Assembly: GCF_900141845.1 (NCBI RefSeq)
Contig: NZ_FQZB01000003.1
Coordinates: 62,001 to 126,000, forward strand
DNA from: Clostridium cavendishii DSM 21758
Lineage (GTDB): Bacteria; Bacillota; Clostridia; Clostridiales; Clostridiaceae
DNA: 64,000 nucleotides
Direction: 5' to 3'
Part shown: positions 26,233-35,650 of the stretch, in pieces
Numbering within the stretch: the first letter of the stretch is position 1
Layout: every line of letters begins with the position of its first letter
Program-made: the position numbers and the translations under genes
The notes under the pieces: generated by a model
Database searches by the model: none
What the model was told of the DNA's origin: nothing
What the model saw: only the letters and a program-made list of their open reading frames with translations

Positions 26233-27516
26233 TTAATATATTTTCATATATGCATCTGGCATATATGAATTATATTTATGTTCATAAATATATTTATTAT
26301 TTATTATTGGATCATATTTAAAATACCATTTATTATTTATCTTTTTTAATAGTATATAGCAATTATTCTTTATTTCATAATTAACGGCATTTAATTCATT
26401 TTTGTTAGAAAATAGCGGTATATTATTATCTTTAACATATATTTTTAAATAATCCTCTCCCACTACTTCATAGCCATAAGCAAGCAATGCATGTCCTCCA
26501 GAATTATTAAATACACTTACTACTAAAGGCTCTCCTTTCTCAAGAGGTGTTACAAAATCATTAATATTTATCTCTTTTTCTATAGCATATTTATCAATTC
26601 CAAGAATACTTTTTATCCTCTTACCATAATAATAAAGCTCATTATTTATAGCATCTAACCTACCTAATGCTACATACGGAATATATTCGGTCTTTGGTTT
26701 TATATCTTTTTGCTTGAATTGATAATAAGTTATAGCTTGTAACATTTCCTTTATGTCCTTTTGCTTTATATCATCATATGATTGTTGTTGTTTATTAAAT
26801 AATAATGTATAAAGAGAGTTCAAATCTAAATCTTTTGGCTTATAGTCATCATAAAATAAACTATTAAATTTATCTCTTGAATCTAAATTTTTATCATGAT
26901 TTAATCCATAAATCTTATTTATACTATCTTCATCCATATTATAGTCACCTATAGATTTATTTATTTTAGTAATATCATATCCTAATAAATCTCCTTCATT
27001 TTCTTTATTTTTAGGTAACTTTCCCAAGTAATTCATCTTTTCAATATAAGCTATTCCAAAGCAATTACCCTCTGTTGAAAAATCATTTTTCATATTTTTA
27101 AAACTAATAGTATATTTTCTTAAATCAAAGTCCTTTATAAGTTTGGTATTTACTCTATTACTAACATCACTTCTTTCATTTAAAAATTCGTTAGCTTCCT
27201 TCATATATGCCATTTCCTTATAATTCTTATTATTTATAATATACATATCTAATGGAAGTATAAAGCATACTATAATAACTATAGAAATCAGCACTCCTAT
27301 TATACTAAATATTAATTTTCTTAAGAATATCTTTCTTCTCCAAATACTTTTTAAAGTCTCATCTATTAATACATTTACACTATTATTTTCATCAATTTCA
27401 AAGTAAGTACCTCTATGAATATTTTCTGGAAAACTCTCAAAATTCATATTCTTCTTAACTTTACCATCTTTAAAGTATATCATTCCATTTTTCTTTTTAA
27501 TAAATTTAAGACTCAC
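26233..27516 (-). CDS. Membrane-anchored papain-like cysteine peptidase (putative)
   Basis: The product is about 427 aa. A basic N-terminal region of about 65 residues precedes a single membrane helix (about 68-92), then a large extracytoplasmic domain. EGNCFGIAY (C152) and SGGHALLAYGYE (H342), followed by YVKDNNIP (D363/N364), give the order Cys, His, Asp/Asn of C39/papain-like peptidases; this is motif-level inference. GTG 27516 is 6 nt after AGGTGA; a TTG at 27522 is too close to it. It is 40 nt downstream of the GH73 glucosaminidase, with which it is probably co-transcribed, suggesting a wall-associated job. Ends with several Tyr-rich repeats. Confidence 0.65.
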   Translation of the reverse strand: MSLKFIKKKNGMIYFKDGKVKKNMNFESFPENIHRGTYFEIDENNSVNVLIDETLKSIWRRKIFLRKLIFSIIGVLISIVIIVCFILPLDMYIINNKNYKEMAYMKEANEFLNERSDVSNRVNTKLIKDFDLRKYTISFKNMKNDFSTEGNCFGIAYIEKMNYLGKLPKNKENEGDLLGYDITKINKSIGDYNMDEDSINKIYGLNHDKNLDSRDKFNSLFYDDYKPKDLDLNSLYTLLFNKQQQSYDDIKQKDIKEMLQAITYYQFKQKDIKPKTEYIPYVALGRLDAINNELYYYGKRIKSILGIDKYAIEKEININDFVTPLEKGEPLVVSVFNNSGGHALLAYGYEVVGEDYLKIYVKDNNIPLFSNKNELNAVNYEIKNNCYILLKKINNKWYFKYDPIINNKYIYEHKYNSYMPDAYMKIY

Positions 27517-27556
27517 ATTCAATCACCTACTTAATTTGCTCTAAGTTCCAAGTTAT

Positions 27557-28528
27557 TTATCTATTTAAAAGTTTATTATTTTTTTCTTTAATAACATTAT
27601 AATCTAATAACTGTAAATCATTATCTCTTATTATGTTTGTAAGTAAAGTAGAGTATAATAAGTTTCCCTCTTTATCTGATTTTGTACTATACCCTGCATT
27701 CTCTATAGCTATAGCTTGGTCTTTATAATTTTTTGCTTCAAACACCCCATTTTTTCTATATCTTTTATTATTCTTTAGAAATTCCCCATAATCTTTTATA
27801 GATTCATTCCTACTTGAATAAGCTCTAAAGTCATCATATATTACATCTTTAAAATTTTCATTAGTCTTCATTTTTACTTTAGGACCCTTCCATGACTTAT
27901 CAGCTTTAATTCCAAATAGATTATTACTTTTTGAAGAAAGTTCTGATTTACCCCAACCAGTTTCAAGTGCAGCCTGTGCTATTAATATAGATGGTAATAT
28001 TCCATAATTTGAATATATATTATTTGCCTCATCTTTAATTTCTTCTATAAATAATTTATTTTGCGAATTTTTATCTAAATTATTAGGCACTAATCCTACT
28101 GTTTGAAACTTTTTATAATTAGCTTTTGCTCTTAAAGCTATCTTCTCTTCTAAATTCATTTCTTTTATAACTTCATCCATAGATTTAATACCTATTATCT
28201 TTTTGCCATCTATATTCTTTTCTATAAAAAATCTGTCTGCTATTTCTTTAGCATCTTTTTCATCAACACTTTCAAAAACATTATTTTTAATAGCTCCAGC
28301 TATTGAATATATCTCTTTCCAATTTAACTGGACCTTATCTTTACTTTTTTCATCAACTAAATCTATGTATTCTTTTATTGAATTTTTACTTATTTTTACT
28401 TGTAATGCCTCTTCCTTTTTTATTTGTAAAAAGTTATAAATAACTATTCCTGTACAAATAATTGATATTATAAAAATACACATTATTATAAATTTTCTTT
28501 TTCTCTTTTTCATCTTGTTATTGTTCAT
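27557..28528 (-). CDS. GH73 glucosaminidase (FlgJ/LytG-like), membrane-anchored
   Basis: The product is about 323 aa. A basic start and one membrane helix (about 12-34), a helical region to about 150, then a GH73 domain (about 170-310): PSILIAQAALETGWGKS with catalytic E189, SNNLFGIKADKSWKGP and YSTKSDKEGNLLY. It cleaves N-acetylglucosaminyl bonds in peptidoglycan. ATG 28528 has GGAG 5 nt upstream; the ATG at 28543 overlaps this SD. The first gene of a pair with the cysteine-peptidase-like protein. Confidence 0.87.
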   Translation of the reverse strand: MNNNKMKKRKRKFIIMCIFIISIICTGIVIYNFLQIKKEEALQVKISKNSIKEYIDLVDEKSKDKVQLNWKEIYSIAGAIKNNVFESVDEKDAKEIADRFFIEKNIDGKKIIGIKSMDEVIKEMNLEEKIALRAKANYKKFQTVGLVPNNLDKNSQNKLFIEEIKDEANNIYSNYGILPSILIAQAALETGWGKSELSSKSNNLFGIKADKSWKGPKVKMKTNENFKDVIYDDFRAYSSRNESIKDYGEFLKNNKRYRKNGVFEAKNYKDQAIAIENAGYSTKSDKEGNLLYSTLLTNIIRDNDLQLLDYNVIKEKNNKLLNR

Positions 28529-28732
28529 ATATTCTCCATCCAATTATTTTTCTTATATTATAAATTATTTATTTAACTATTTACGTTGTTTTATAAAATC
28601 TTAATAAATTTTTAAGAAAAATTCTTTTAATTACACCTTCAAACCCCAAATTTCATTAATACTAAATTATTCATATAAATGCTAGTAAATAGTTGTTTGT
28701 TTATATAACTATAAAAATCTTAAAATTGCAAA

Positions 28733-29299
28733 TTATAAGTTAAGCCATAAATCCTCTATTGAATCATAATCTCCACATACTTTATCAATAAGATCATTCA
28801 TTTTATTTTCATCCCAACTTTTATACTTTTTTATCTTTCCTAAAGTTATTACATTAGAAACTTTGCCTTCTTTTGCAATTATTTCATCTTCACTATTATC
28901 TATATATTTTTGTAAATCTCCTTTTATAGTATTTTGTATTTCTATAGTTTTAATTCTTTCATTATCTTCACTTCTAAAATCAATTAATATTCTATCTTTA
29001 TATTTTATAGTATTTAAAAATTCTCTATGTCCTTCTAACCCATAATTAAACCAAATATCATAAATTGCTTCATAATCTTCACCAAATTTAAGCATTAAAA
29101 GATATAACATAATATCCTTATTCTCTATATTACTACTCTTTATTCCTACAATACATTCATCCTCTATATTATGTAAATTAGATTCATAGTCTTTTATAAA
29201 TATTATTGGTAATTCCTCATCTTTTACCTCAACTATTAAAGGTATAACACATCCTACATCTACATTTTGCAAAATATCATTCACTGTAAATTCAGCCAT
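28733..29299 (-). CDS. Hypothetical protein, 188 aa
   Basis: The protein is acidic and soluble, starting ATG 29299 with GGGGAAGTG upstream. The N-terminal half is beta-rich (VGCVIPLIVEVKDEELPIIFIKD), and the centre has an LMLKFGEDYEAIYDIWFNYGLEG segment. The C-terminus is helical and acidic, ending DKVCGDYDSIEDLWLNL. The repeated D/E-x-IxDxWxN pattern (AIYDIWFN, SIEDLWLN) hints at an internal duplication. No family recognised. Not obviously in an operon (190-bp and 91-bp gaps). Confidence 0.6.
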   Translation of the reverse strand: MAEFTVNDILQNVDVGCVIPLIVEVKDEELPIIFIKDYESNLHNIEDECIVGIKSSNIENKDIMLYLLMLKFGEDYEAIYDIWFNYGLEGHREFLNTIKYKDRILIDFRSEDNERIKTIEIQNTIKGDLQKYIDNSEDEIIAKEGKVSNVITLGKIKKYKSWDENKMNDLIDKVCGDYDSIEDLWLNL

Positions 29300-29390
29300 T
29301 TAATCACTTCCCCAAATTTTGCTGTATACTCATATATTAGCATAATATATTTGTAACTCAACCATATTTCAAAATAAATTTTTCTTTATT

Positions 29391-30236
29391 TTATTTTTCT
29401 CTATTTATATCATCAAAACCATTTTTAAACCATTGAAGTAACCCTCTCATTATAGGCTTAGTCTCCCCATTTTCATTTAAATAATTTAATCCGTTATATC
29501 TTGTAACTGCTAGAGATAAATAGTCAATAGAAAGCCTACTTATGTTCGCCGGGGCTAAATGTGGTGTAACTATTTCATTTATGCTGTCACATTTTTTTGA
29601 ATCACTAAATACTATAAATTTCCTACAGCTAAGTGGTCTCACTTCATATATACTACAAGCATTGGAATCATTTAAAAACACACACTTTTCCTTCTTTTCT
29701 ATGTATTCTAAGCATTTTAAATTTTTTTCTTCTACCGTGAGCTCATGTGAATTAAGAGGTGGATTCAATATTTCAAGCTTTTCTCTTATTATATCCGAAA
29801 TTTTCTCTAATTCTTCTTTTGATTTTGTGCTAATTAGGTATTTTCTTATAAGTTCAGCTTCTATAGGCGTACATTCTAAATAAAGTTTACAACAAGAACC
29901 ACACCCCTTTTGACAAGATGCATACTTTTCAAATATACTAATCCCCTCATCAGCTTTTTTATATATGTTTTTCAAATTTTCAAGTCCTTTTGATACTGTT
30001 ATAGAAGGTTTTCCTTCATGAATAAAAATATTTTTCATAGAATAATTAGTTATTTCATCATAAATTTTCATATTATCTGTTTGTGAAAATATTACTTGTT
30101 CACCTTTATAATTTTCACCTAAAGTATGATACTCATGCTTCTTCTCTATACAACAATCTTTAAATAATAATCCATTTCCACAAGGACATTTTTCATTTAA
30201 ATCTATTTTAATTATTTTATTTGTATTTGTTTTCAT
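29391..30236 (-). CDS. YkgJ-family cysteine cluster protein with SEC-C motif
   Basis: The product is 281 aa. An N-terminal SEC-C zinc motif (CPCGNGLLFKDCC, about 15-27) precedes a YkgJ domain: CQKGCGSCCKLYLEC (about 108-122) and later CSIYEVRPLSCRKF. YkgJ (CxxCxxCC-type) proteins bind zinc or Fe-S; their reaction is not established. The two metal-binding modules in one protein are unusual in order but both are intact. ATG 30236, SD GGGAGG. Isolated gene. Confidence 0.85.
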   Translation of the reverse strand: MKTNTNKIIKIDLNEKCPCGNGLLFKDCCIEKKHEYHTLGENYKGEQVIFSQTDNMKIYDEITNYSMKNIFIHEGKPSITVSKGLENLKNIYKKADEGISIFEKYASCQKGCGSCCKLYLECTPIEAELIRKYLISTKSKEELEKISDIIREKLEILNPPLNSHELTVEEKNLKCLEYIEKKEKCVFLNDSNACSIYEVRPLSCRKFIVFSDSKKCDSINEIVTPHLAPANISRLSIDYLSLAVTRYNGLNYLNENGETKPIMRGLLQWFKNGFDDINREK

Positions 30237-30331
30237 TATTTCCTCCCAAGTTCTAAATTATCTTATATTATTAACACAGTTTTAAATTATAACATCGATT
30301 AATATATTTGTAAAAAATTATACAAAACCTC

Positions 30332-30360
30332 TTTACTTTATATTTCTTATATGTTATACT
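30332..30360 (+). promoter_or_regulatory. Promoter of the small-ORF locus
   Basis: TTTACT (30332-30337), a 17-bp spacer with TG two bases before the -10 (extended -10), and TATACT (30355-30360). The transcript would start near 30367, about 30 nt before the first small ORF. Confidence 0.65.
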
Positions 30361-30398
30361 TTGTAAGTAATCAAAATTTATAAATAGGAGGTAGAGTT

Positions 30399-30479
30399 AT
30401 GTTATCATTATTTAATATTTCACTTAATAAAACTAAATATAATTTTTTTGTTGTTGGCTCTACCAATAATGTTATATAA
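30399..30479 (+). CDS. Leader-peptide-like small ORF, 26 aa
   Basis: ATG 30399 has a near-perfect SD (TAGGAGG) 7 nt upstream. The product starts MLSLFNISLNKTKYNFFVV and is too small for a domain. It is followed within 30 nt by two tandem terminator hairpins. This is the layout of a ribosome-controlled attenuator rather than of a functional protein; that role is inference. No identity recognised. Confidence 0.5.
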   Translation: MLSLFNISLNKTKYNFFVVGSTNNVI

Positions 30480-30506
30480 CTATTTATATCTATAAACTTG
30501 TTATGT

Positions 30507-30539
30507 ATCCATGAGCTTTCAATAGCCCATGGATTTTTT
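30507..30539 (+). terminator. First hairpin/terminator of the small-ORF locus
   Basis: ATCCATG (30507-30513) pairs with CATGGAT (30528-30534), with GCT / AGC inside, then six Ts. Followed 25 bp later by a second hairpin sharing the self-complementary CCATGG. Confidence 0.65.
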
Positions 30540-30563
30540 GCGTCTAAAATATTTCTGTTATTT

Positions 30564-30593
30564 AAAAGCCATGGTTAATTCCGTGGCTTTTTT
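30564..30593 (+). terminator. Second hairpin/terminator of the small-ORF locus
   Basis: AAAGCCATGG pairs with CCGTGGCTTT (one G-U), loop TTAATT, then T6. Located just before the ORF at 30626. CCATGG of the first hairpin can pair with CCATGG here, giving an alternative antiterminator fold. Confidence 0.65.
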
Positions 30594-30625
30594 ATATAAA
30601 AAATTTATGAAAGGAGATTTAAGAA

Positions 30626-30721
30626 ATGAGCAATTATTCAAATCCAATGTTTAAAAATATGAAAATGAGGAAAAAATCAACTATAGGAGGATATATATAT
30701 GTTTATTTACGGAGAATATAA
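30626..30721 (+). CDS. Small ORF, 31 aa, downstream of the attenuator
   Basis: ATG 30626 with AAGGAGA 8 nt upstream; the product starts MSNYSNPMFKNMKMRKKS and is basic. Ends TAA at 30721, overlapping the next small ORF by 23 nt in another frame, so the two could be translationally coupled. No identity recognised; it could be a second leader peptide. Confidence 0.4.
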   Translation: MSNYSNPMFKNMKMRKKSTIGGYIYVYLRRI

Positions 30722-30851
30722 TCTTTTTTATACTGCATATTTAGAAACTATTAAGGAATGTAATCTTAAACGTTTTTGCAAGGACGAAAACATTGATTTT
30801 TACTATTTAAAAAATCTAATTAGTAATAAAAAACATTCTAAAACTAAATAG
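30699..30851 (+). CDS. Small ORF, 50 aa
   Basis: ATG 30699 follows TAGGAGG by 8 nt. The product starts MFIYGEYNLFYTAYLETIK and ends with a Lys-rich tail (ISNKKHSKTK). It is a plausible small protein or the 5' remnant of a lost gene. It ends just before the hairpin at 30882-30925. No identity recognised. Confidence 0.45.
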   Translation: MFIYGEYNLFYTAYLETIKECNLKRFCKDENIDFYYLKNLISNKKHSKTK

Positions 30852-30881
30852 TTTTAAGCTTACGATATCGTATGAATATAA

Positions 30882-30925
30882 GGACAGTAGATAGGTTTGT
30901 TTTTACACAAATCTGCCTACTGTCC
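30882..30925. terminator. Terminator after the small-ORF locus
   Basis: A 19-bp imperfect stem (GGACAGTAG.../...CTACTGTCC) with a TTTTT-containing loop. It lies between the small ORFs and the converging dehydrogenase pseudogene and can serve either. Confidence 0.6.
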
Positions 30926-30938
30926 CTTCCTTTTCTGT

Positions 30939-31897
30939 TTATACTATTCTATTTCTCTCTTCACCATTATAAAATGCTCTTATATTTTTAATTACTTCAT
31001 TAAAAAGTCTATTTCTTGCTTCTACACTAGCCCAAGCTACATGAGGTGTCATTATTAACTTTTCCTTGTTTTTAACTCTTAATAATGGATTATTTTCATC
31101 TATTGGTTCAACATTAAATACATCTAACCCAGCCCCACCTATTATGTCCTCATCTAAAGCTCTTCTTAAATCTTCTTCTACTACTATAGGACCTCTTCCA
31201 ACATTTATAACAACAGCATTTTTTTCATTTTACTTAATGTTTCATAGTTTATAAGTCCTTTTGTTACATCATTTAATGGTGCATGAATAGATATTATATC
31301 AGAATCCTTTAAAAGTTCATCTAAAGCAACACTCTTATATTCACTATTTTTATTTTTCCCTGTGGTAGAATAATATATAATGTTAGCACCAAAGCTCTCA
31401 GCTATTTTGGCTACCTTTTTTCCTATAGCTCCTAACCCTATTATTCCCCAAGTCTTACCTGCTATATCATAAAATTCACGTCCAAGATTAGTGAAACTAT
31501 TAGTCTTTGAATATAATCCATTTTTCACATAATTATCATAATAAAAAAGCTTATTATAAAGATTAAGTAAAAGCGCAAAAGTATGTTGTGCTACTGTATC
31601 AGTTGAGTAACCAGCCACATTAGTGACCGCTATATTCATTTTCCTAGCATAATCTATATCAATATTATTATAACCTGTTGCAACTTCACATATTAATTCT
31701 AATTTATTTGCTTCCTTTAACGTTTTTTCATTTAGCAGCAATTTATTTACAAGTATTATATTAGCATCTTTTATACGTTCTTCTAAATTATTTAATTGTG
31801 TATTATCGTAATAATATAGTTCTCCAAATTCCTTTAATAAGTCGAAATTCATATTTCCTATACTATTACCTTCTAAAAATACTATCTTTTTATTCAT
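30939..31897 (-). pseudogene. D-2-hydroxyacid dehydrogenase, frameshifted
   Basis: The first 230 codons (ATG 31897) hold most of a NAD-dependent 2-hydroxyacid dehydrogenase: catalytic-domain start, CEVATGYNNID, AGYSTDTVAQHTFALLL, and the nucleotide loop GIIGLGAIGKKVA. The frame stops at 31205 after KMKKMLLL. The rest of the protein (NVGRGPIVVEEDL, LDVFNVEP, TPHVAWASVEAR) is intact in the -1 frame to TAA at 30939. The switch falls in a run of seven A residues (31225-31219 on the minus strand); one extra A restores a normal 319-aa protein. It is a recent mutation, a sequencing error, or slippage-dependent expression. Starts 14 nt after metH, with which it is co-transcribed. Confidence 0.88.
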
Positions 31898-31911
31898 ATA
31901 GCATCCTCACT

Positions 31912-34900
31912 TTATTTATAAATTAATATATTTTCTAATCTTGCTTCAACTTCTTCTATTTTTTCTCCACTTCTATTGCAATAATCCTTAACCTGATTTT
32001 TATCTATTTTATTCACATCAAAATATTTTGATTTAGCATTTGCAAAATACAAACCACATACTGAAGATACTGGATTCATCATATAGCTTTCTGTTAATGT
32101 AACGCCTATTGTATTTTCTACGTCTAAAAGCTTAAATAACTTTTTAATCTCTTTTTGGTCTCTTAATGATGGATATCCAAAGGCTGGTCTTATACCTTTA
32201 TATCTTCCTTTTAAAATATCTTCTAAACTTAAATTCTCATCTTTAGAATAACCCCAATATAGTTTTCTTAAATCTTCATGTAATTTCTCTGAGAAAGCTT
32301 CTGCTAATCTATCACAAATTAACTTTATCATTATTGCATTGTATTCATCACCCTTAGTTTTAAATTCATTAGCAAATTCTTGTGCTCCAAGACCTGCTGT
32401 TACTAAAAATCCTCCTATATAATCAAGCTTTCCACTTTCTATAGGAGCAATAAAATCGGAAAGACATAAATACTCGTTGCTCTTTTTAACCCTTTGCTGT
32501 CTAAATAAATTAAAGCTTTCTATTTTGCTATTAGCTTCATCATAGATTTGTATGTTATCCCCTTCTGAGTTACAAGGGAATATTCCAATTCTTCCTTTAC
32601 ATTCTATAATTTCTTTCTCTTCTAATAAGTCTAGCATTTTATTTGCATCTTCAAATAGTTTTTTAGCCTCTTCTCCATAAACCTTATCCTTTATAATCTC
32701 TGGATATGTCTTTTTAAGCTCCCACGCTATAAAGAAAAAAGTCCAATCTATATATTCTCTAAGTTGTTTAATACTATAGCTTACATTTTTAATTCCTATA
32801 AAGTTTGGTTTAAATATTTTTTCTTTATTCCAATCTATTTTATAAGGATTTTTTCTAGCTTCTTCTAAGCTAGCCATTGGTCTTTCTATAACCTTATATT
32901 CCTGTCTTTTATTTTCATACTCTTTTGCTAATTCATTTATAAATTCTTCTCTATTATTGCCTAGCAAATCTTTACATATCTCCACAGTCTTTGAAGCGTC
33001 ATATCCATAAACTACTGGCCCTGAATAAACAGGATCTATCTTTAATGCTGTATGCATCTTTGATGTAGTTGCTCCACCTATTAATAAAGGTATCTTAAAG
33101 CCTCTCTTTTCCATCTCTGCTGCAACCTTTATCATTTCATCTAAAGATGGTGTTATAAGTCCGCTTAAGCCTATAATATCTACATTTTCTTTTATTGCTT
33201 TATCTAATATTTCCTCACAAGTAACCATAACTCCTAAATCAATAATTTCAAAATCATTACAAGCTAAGACTACACCTACTATATTTTTGCCTATATCATG
33301 AACATCACCTTTTACAGTTGCTAGTAATATTTTATTTCTTCTACCTTTTTCATTTTTTGACTTCCCTTTTTCAATATGAGGCATAAGAATCGAAACTGAT
33401 TTTTTCATAACTCTAGCCGACTTAACTACTTGAGGAAGGAACATCTTTCCCTCTTCAAACAGCTTACCTACTGTTTTCATTCCATCCATTAATGGTCTTT
33501 CTATTATTTCAAGCGGATTCTCATATTTTTCTAAAGCTTCATTTAAATCCTCTTCTATGAACTCTGTTATACCTTTTACTAATGAAATCTCCAATCTTTT
33601 CTCTAGGTTTTCATGCCTCCAATCAGCCTCTTTTTGAGCTTTATTTTCTTTACTCGCTTCAAAATCACTTACTCTATCTAAAAGCCTCTCTGTTGCGTCT
33701 TCTCTTCTATTTAGAATTAAATCTTCTACTAAGGTTAAAAGTTCCTTTTCTATCTCATCATAAATCATAATCATACCAGGATTTACAATTCCCATATCCA
33801 TACCTGCATTAATTGCATGATATAAGAATACTGAATGAATAGCTTCCCTTATCTTATTATTACCTCTAAATGCAAAGGATAGATTAGATACACCTCCTGA
33901 TACTTTAGCATAAGGTAAGTTTTTCTTTATCCATTTAGTAGCTTTTATATAATCTACTGCATAATTATTATGCTCCTTTATTCCTGTACCTACAGCTAAT
34001 ATATTAGGATCAAAGATTATATCTTCTGGCTTAAAATCTACCTTTTTAATTAATAAATCATAAGCCCTTTTGCAAATTTCAATTTTCCTTTCAAAAGTAT
34101 CTGCTTGACCTTTTTCATCAAAAGCCATAACTACTATGGCAGCACCAAAATTTTTAGCCATTCTAGCATGCTTCAAGAATTCCTCTTCACCATTTTTTAA
34201 TGATATAGAATTCACAATAGGTTTCCCTTGTATAGCTTTAAGCCCTACCTCAATAACTTCAAAATTTGAAGAATCTATCATTATTGGTCTAGAAACTATC
34301 TCTGGCTCACTTGCTAAAAGCCTTAAAAAATAATCCATTTCTTTTTTACTATCTAATAAGCCATCATCAAAATTTATATCTATGATTTGTGCTCCATTAT
34401 CCACTTGGTCCCTCGCTATCTTTAAAGCCTCTTCGTAATTTTTTTCTCTAATAAGCCTTGAAAATTTAGCTGAACCTGAAACATTAGTTCTTTCACCTAT
34501 ATTTATAAAATTATTTTCTTTAGTTACTTCCAAAGGTTCTAAACCACAATAAACTGTTTTATTTTCTATCTGCTTTATCTCCCTTGGTTTGTATTTCTCA
34601 CAAACCTTAGCTATAGCTTCTATATGTTCTTTAGTTGTTCCACAACAACCGCCTACCATATTCAAAACACCTTCTTTTAGAAGCTCCTCTATCTTACTAG
34701 CTGTAAATTCGGGTTTTTCATCATACTGACCCATTATATTTGGAAGTCCTGCATTAGGATAAAAAGATATATAAAGATCTGATTCTTCTTTTGCTATATC
34801 ACTTATAAAAGTCATCAAGTCCTCCACCCCGAAAGAACAATTAAGACCTATCCCTATTACATTTTCACTTTTCAAGGACTTTGTAAAAGCTCTTAAACTT

Positions 34901-35568
34901 TGACCTGATAGAGTTCTACCTGATTTTTGTGTAAGTGTTCCAGAAATTATTATAGGTACACATTTACTTTTTTCCTTGAATACCTCTTCTGATGCATAAA
35001 GTGCTGCCCTTGCATTTAATGTATCAAATATAGTTTCAATGAATAGTAAATCTACTCCTCCATCTATTAGTCCATTTACTTGTTCTTTGTATGCTACTAC
35101 TAAATCATCAAAAGAAACATCCCTAAAAGCTGGATCTTCAACCTTTGGTGACATAGAAGCTGTTTTATTAGTAGGTCCTATAGAACCTGCCACAAACCTT
35201 GGTTTGTCTGGTTCTATTAAAGTTATCTCATCTGCTATTTCTCTTGCTATTTTTGCCCCTTCATAATTAAGCTTATAAACTAAATTCTCTAACCCATAAT
35301 CAGCTTGTGATATAGCATTAGAATTAAAAGTATTAGTCTCAACTATATCTGAACCAGCATTAAAAAATTTTCTATGAATCTCTTTTATAACATCAGGTCT
35401 TGTTATAGACAATACATCATTGTTTCCAATCTGACTTTTATGAAACTCCTTTAATAGTTCTCCCCTAAAGTCCTCTTCCTTTAAATTAAACCCTTGGATA
35501 GTAGTTCCCATAGCCCCATCTAGTACTACTATTTTTTCTTTCAAAATCTTTTTAATATCTTTTTTCAT
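31912..35568 (-). CDS. metH: Cobalamin-dependent methionine synthase
   Basis: The product is 1218 aa, full length. It moves the methyl group of methyl-tetrahydrofolate via methylcobalamin to homocysteine. Four modules: homocysteine/zinc domain (1-320; Zn ligands C244, C308, C309 in GLNCSF and GGCCGTT), folate domain (about 345-610), cobalamin cap and binding domain (about 645-880; D755-V-H757-D-I-G, H757 being the lower ligand), and a C-terminal activation domain (about 900-1215; RPAFGYPS, ESYMMNPVSSVCGLYF) for AdoMet-dependent reactivation. Some clostridial MetH proteins lack the last module; here it is present. ATG 35568 with GGGGG. First gene of a unit with the dehydrogenase pseudogene. 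Confidence 0.96.
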   Translation of the reverse strand: MKKDIKKILKEKIVVLDGAMGTTIQGFNLKEEDFRGELLKEFHKSQIGNNDVLSITRPDVIKEIHRKFFNAGSDIVETNTFNSNAISQADYGLENLVYKLNYEGAKIAREIADEITLIEPDKPRFVAGSIGPTNKTASMSPKVEDPAFRDVSFDDLVVAYKEQVNGLIDGGVDLLFIETIFDTLNARAALYASEEVFKEKSKCVPIIISGTLTQKSGRTLSGQSLRAFTKSLKSENVIGIGLNCSFGVEDLMTFISDIAKEESDLYISFYPNAGLPNIMGQYDEKPEFTASKIEELLKEGVLNMVGGCCGTTKEHIEAIAKVCEKYKPREIKQIENKTVYCGLEPLEVTKENNFINIGERTNVSGSAKFSRLIREKNYEEALKIARDQVDNGAQIIDINFDDGLLDSKKEMDYFLRLLASEPEIVSRPIMIDSSNFEVIEVGLKAIQGKPIVNSISLKNGEEEFLKHARMAKNFGAAIVVMAFDEKGQADTFERKIEICKRAYDLLIKKVDFKPEDIIFDPNILAVGTGIKEHNNYAVDYIKATKWIKKNLPYAKVSGGVSNLSFAFRGNNKIREAIHSVFLYHAINAGMDMGIVNPGMIMIYDEIEKELLTLVEDLILNRREDATERLLDRVSDFEASKENKAQKEADWRHENLEKRLEISLVKGITEFIEEDLNEALEKYENPLEIIERPLMDGMKTVGKLFEEGKMFLPQVVKSARVMKKSVSILMPHIEKGKSKNEKGRRNKILLATVKGDVHDIGKNIVGVVLACNDFEIIDLGVMVTCEEILDKAIKENVDIIGLSGLITPSLDEMIKVAAEMEKRGFKIPLLIGGATTSKMHTALKIDPVYSGPVVYGYDASKTVEICKDLLGNNREEFINELAKEYENKRQEYKVIERPMASLEEARKNPYKIDWNKEKIFKPNFIGIKNVSYSIKQLREYIDWTFFFIAWELKKTYPEIIKDKVYGEEAKKLFEDANKMLDLLEEKEIIECKGRIGIFPCNSEGDNIQIYDEANSKIESFNLFRQQRVKKSNEYLCLSDFIAPIESGKLDYIGGFLVTAGLGAQEFANEFKTKGDEYNAIMIKLICDRLAEAFSEKLHEDLRKLYWGYSKDENLSLEDILKGRYKGIRPAFGYPSLRDQKEIKKLFKLLDVENTIGVTLTESYMMNPVSSVCGLYFANAKSKYFDVNKIDKNQVKDYCNRSGEKIEEVEARLENILIYK

Positions 35569-35609
35569 TATATATAGCCCCCTTTAATGCCCTTTCTATC
35601 ATTAGAATT

Positions 35610-35638
35610 ATTATACAAGTATTAACATTTAATAACAA
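35610..35638 (-). promoter_or_regulatory. metH promoter
   Basis: Minus strand TTGTTA (35638-35633), a 17-bp spacer and TATAAT (35615-35610), 41 nt upstream of metH. No SAM or B12 riboswitch fits in this short leader. Confidence 0.65.
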
Positions 35639-35650
35639 TAATAAATAGAA

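Noticed and set aside
30699..30851. 50-codon ORF read as the 5' end of a disrupted transposase
   Set aside because: No transposase motif is visible and no inverted terminal repeats flank it; kept as an unassigned small ORF.
33582..33770. Short plus-strand frames inside metH, hflX, dnaG, rpoD and the chemoreceptor genes
   Set aside because: They are antisense shadows: no SD, no conserved motifs, and codon composition mirrors the real gene.
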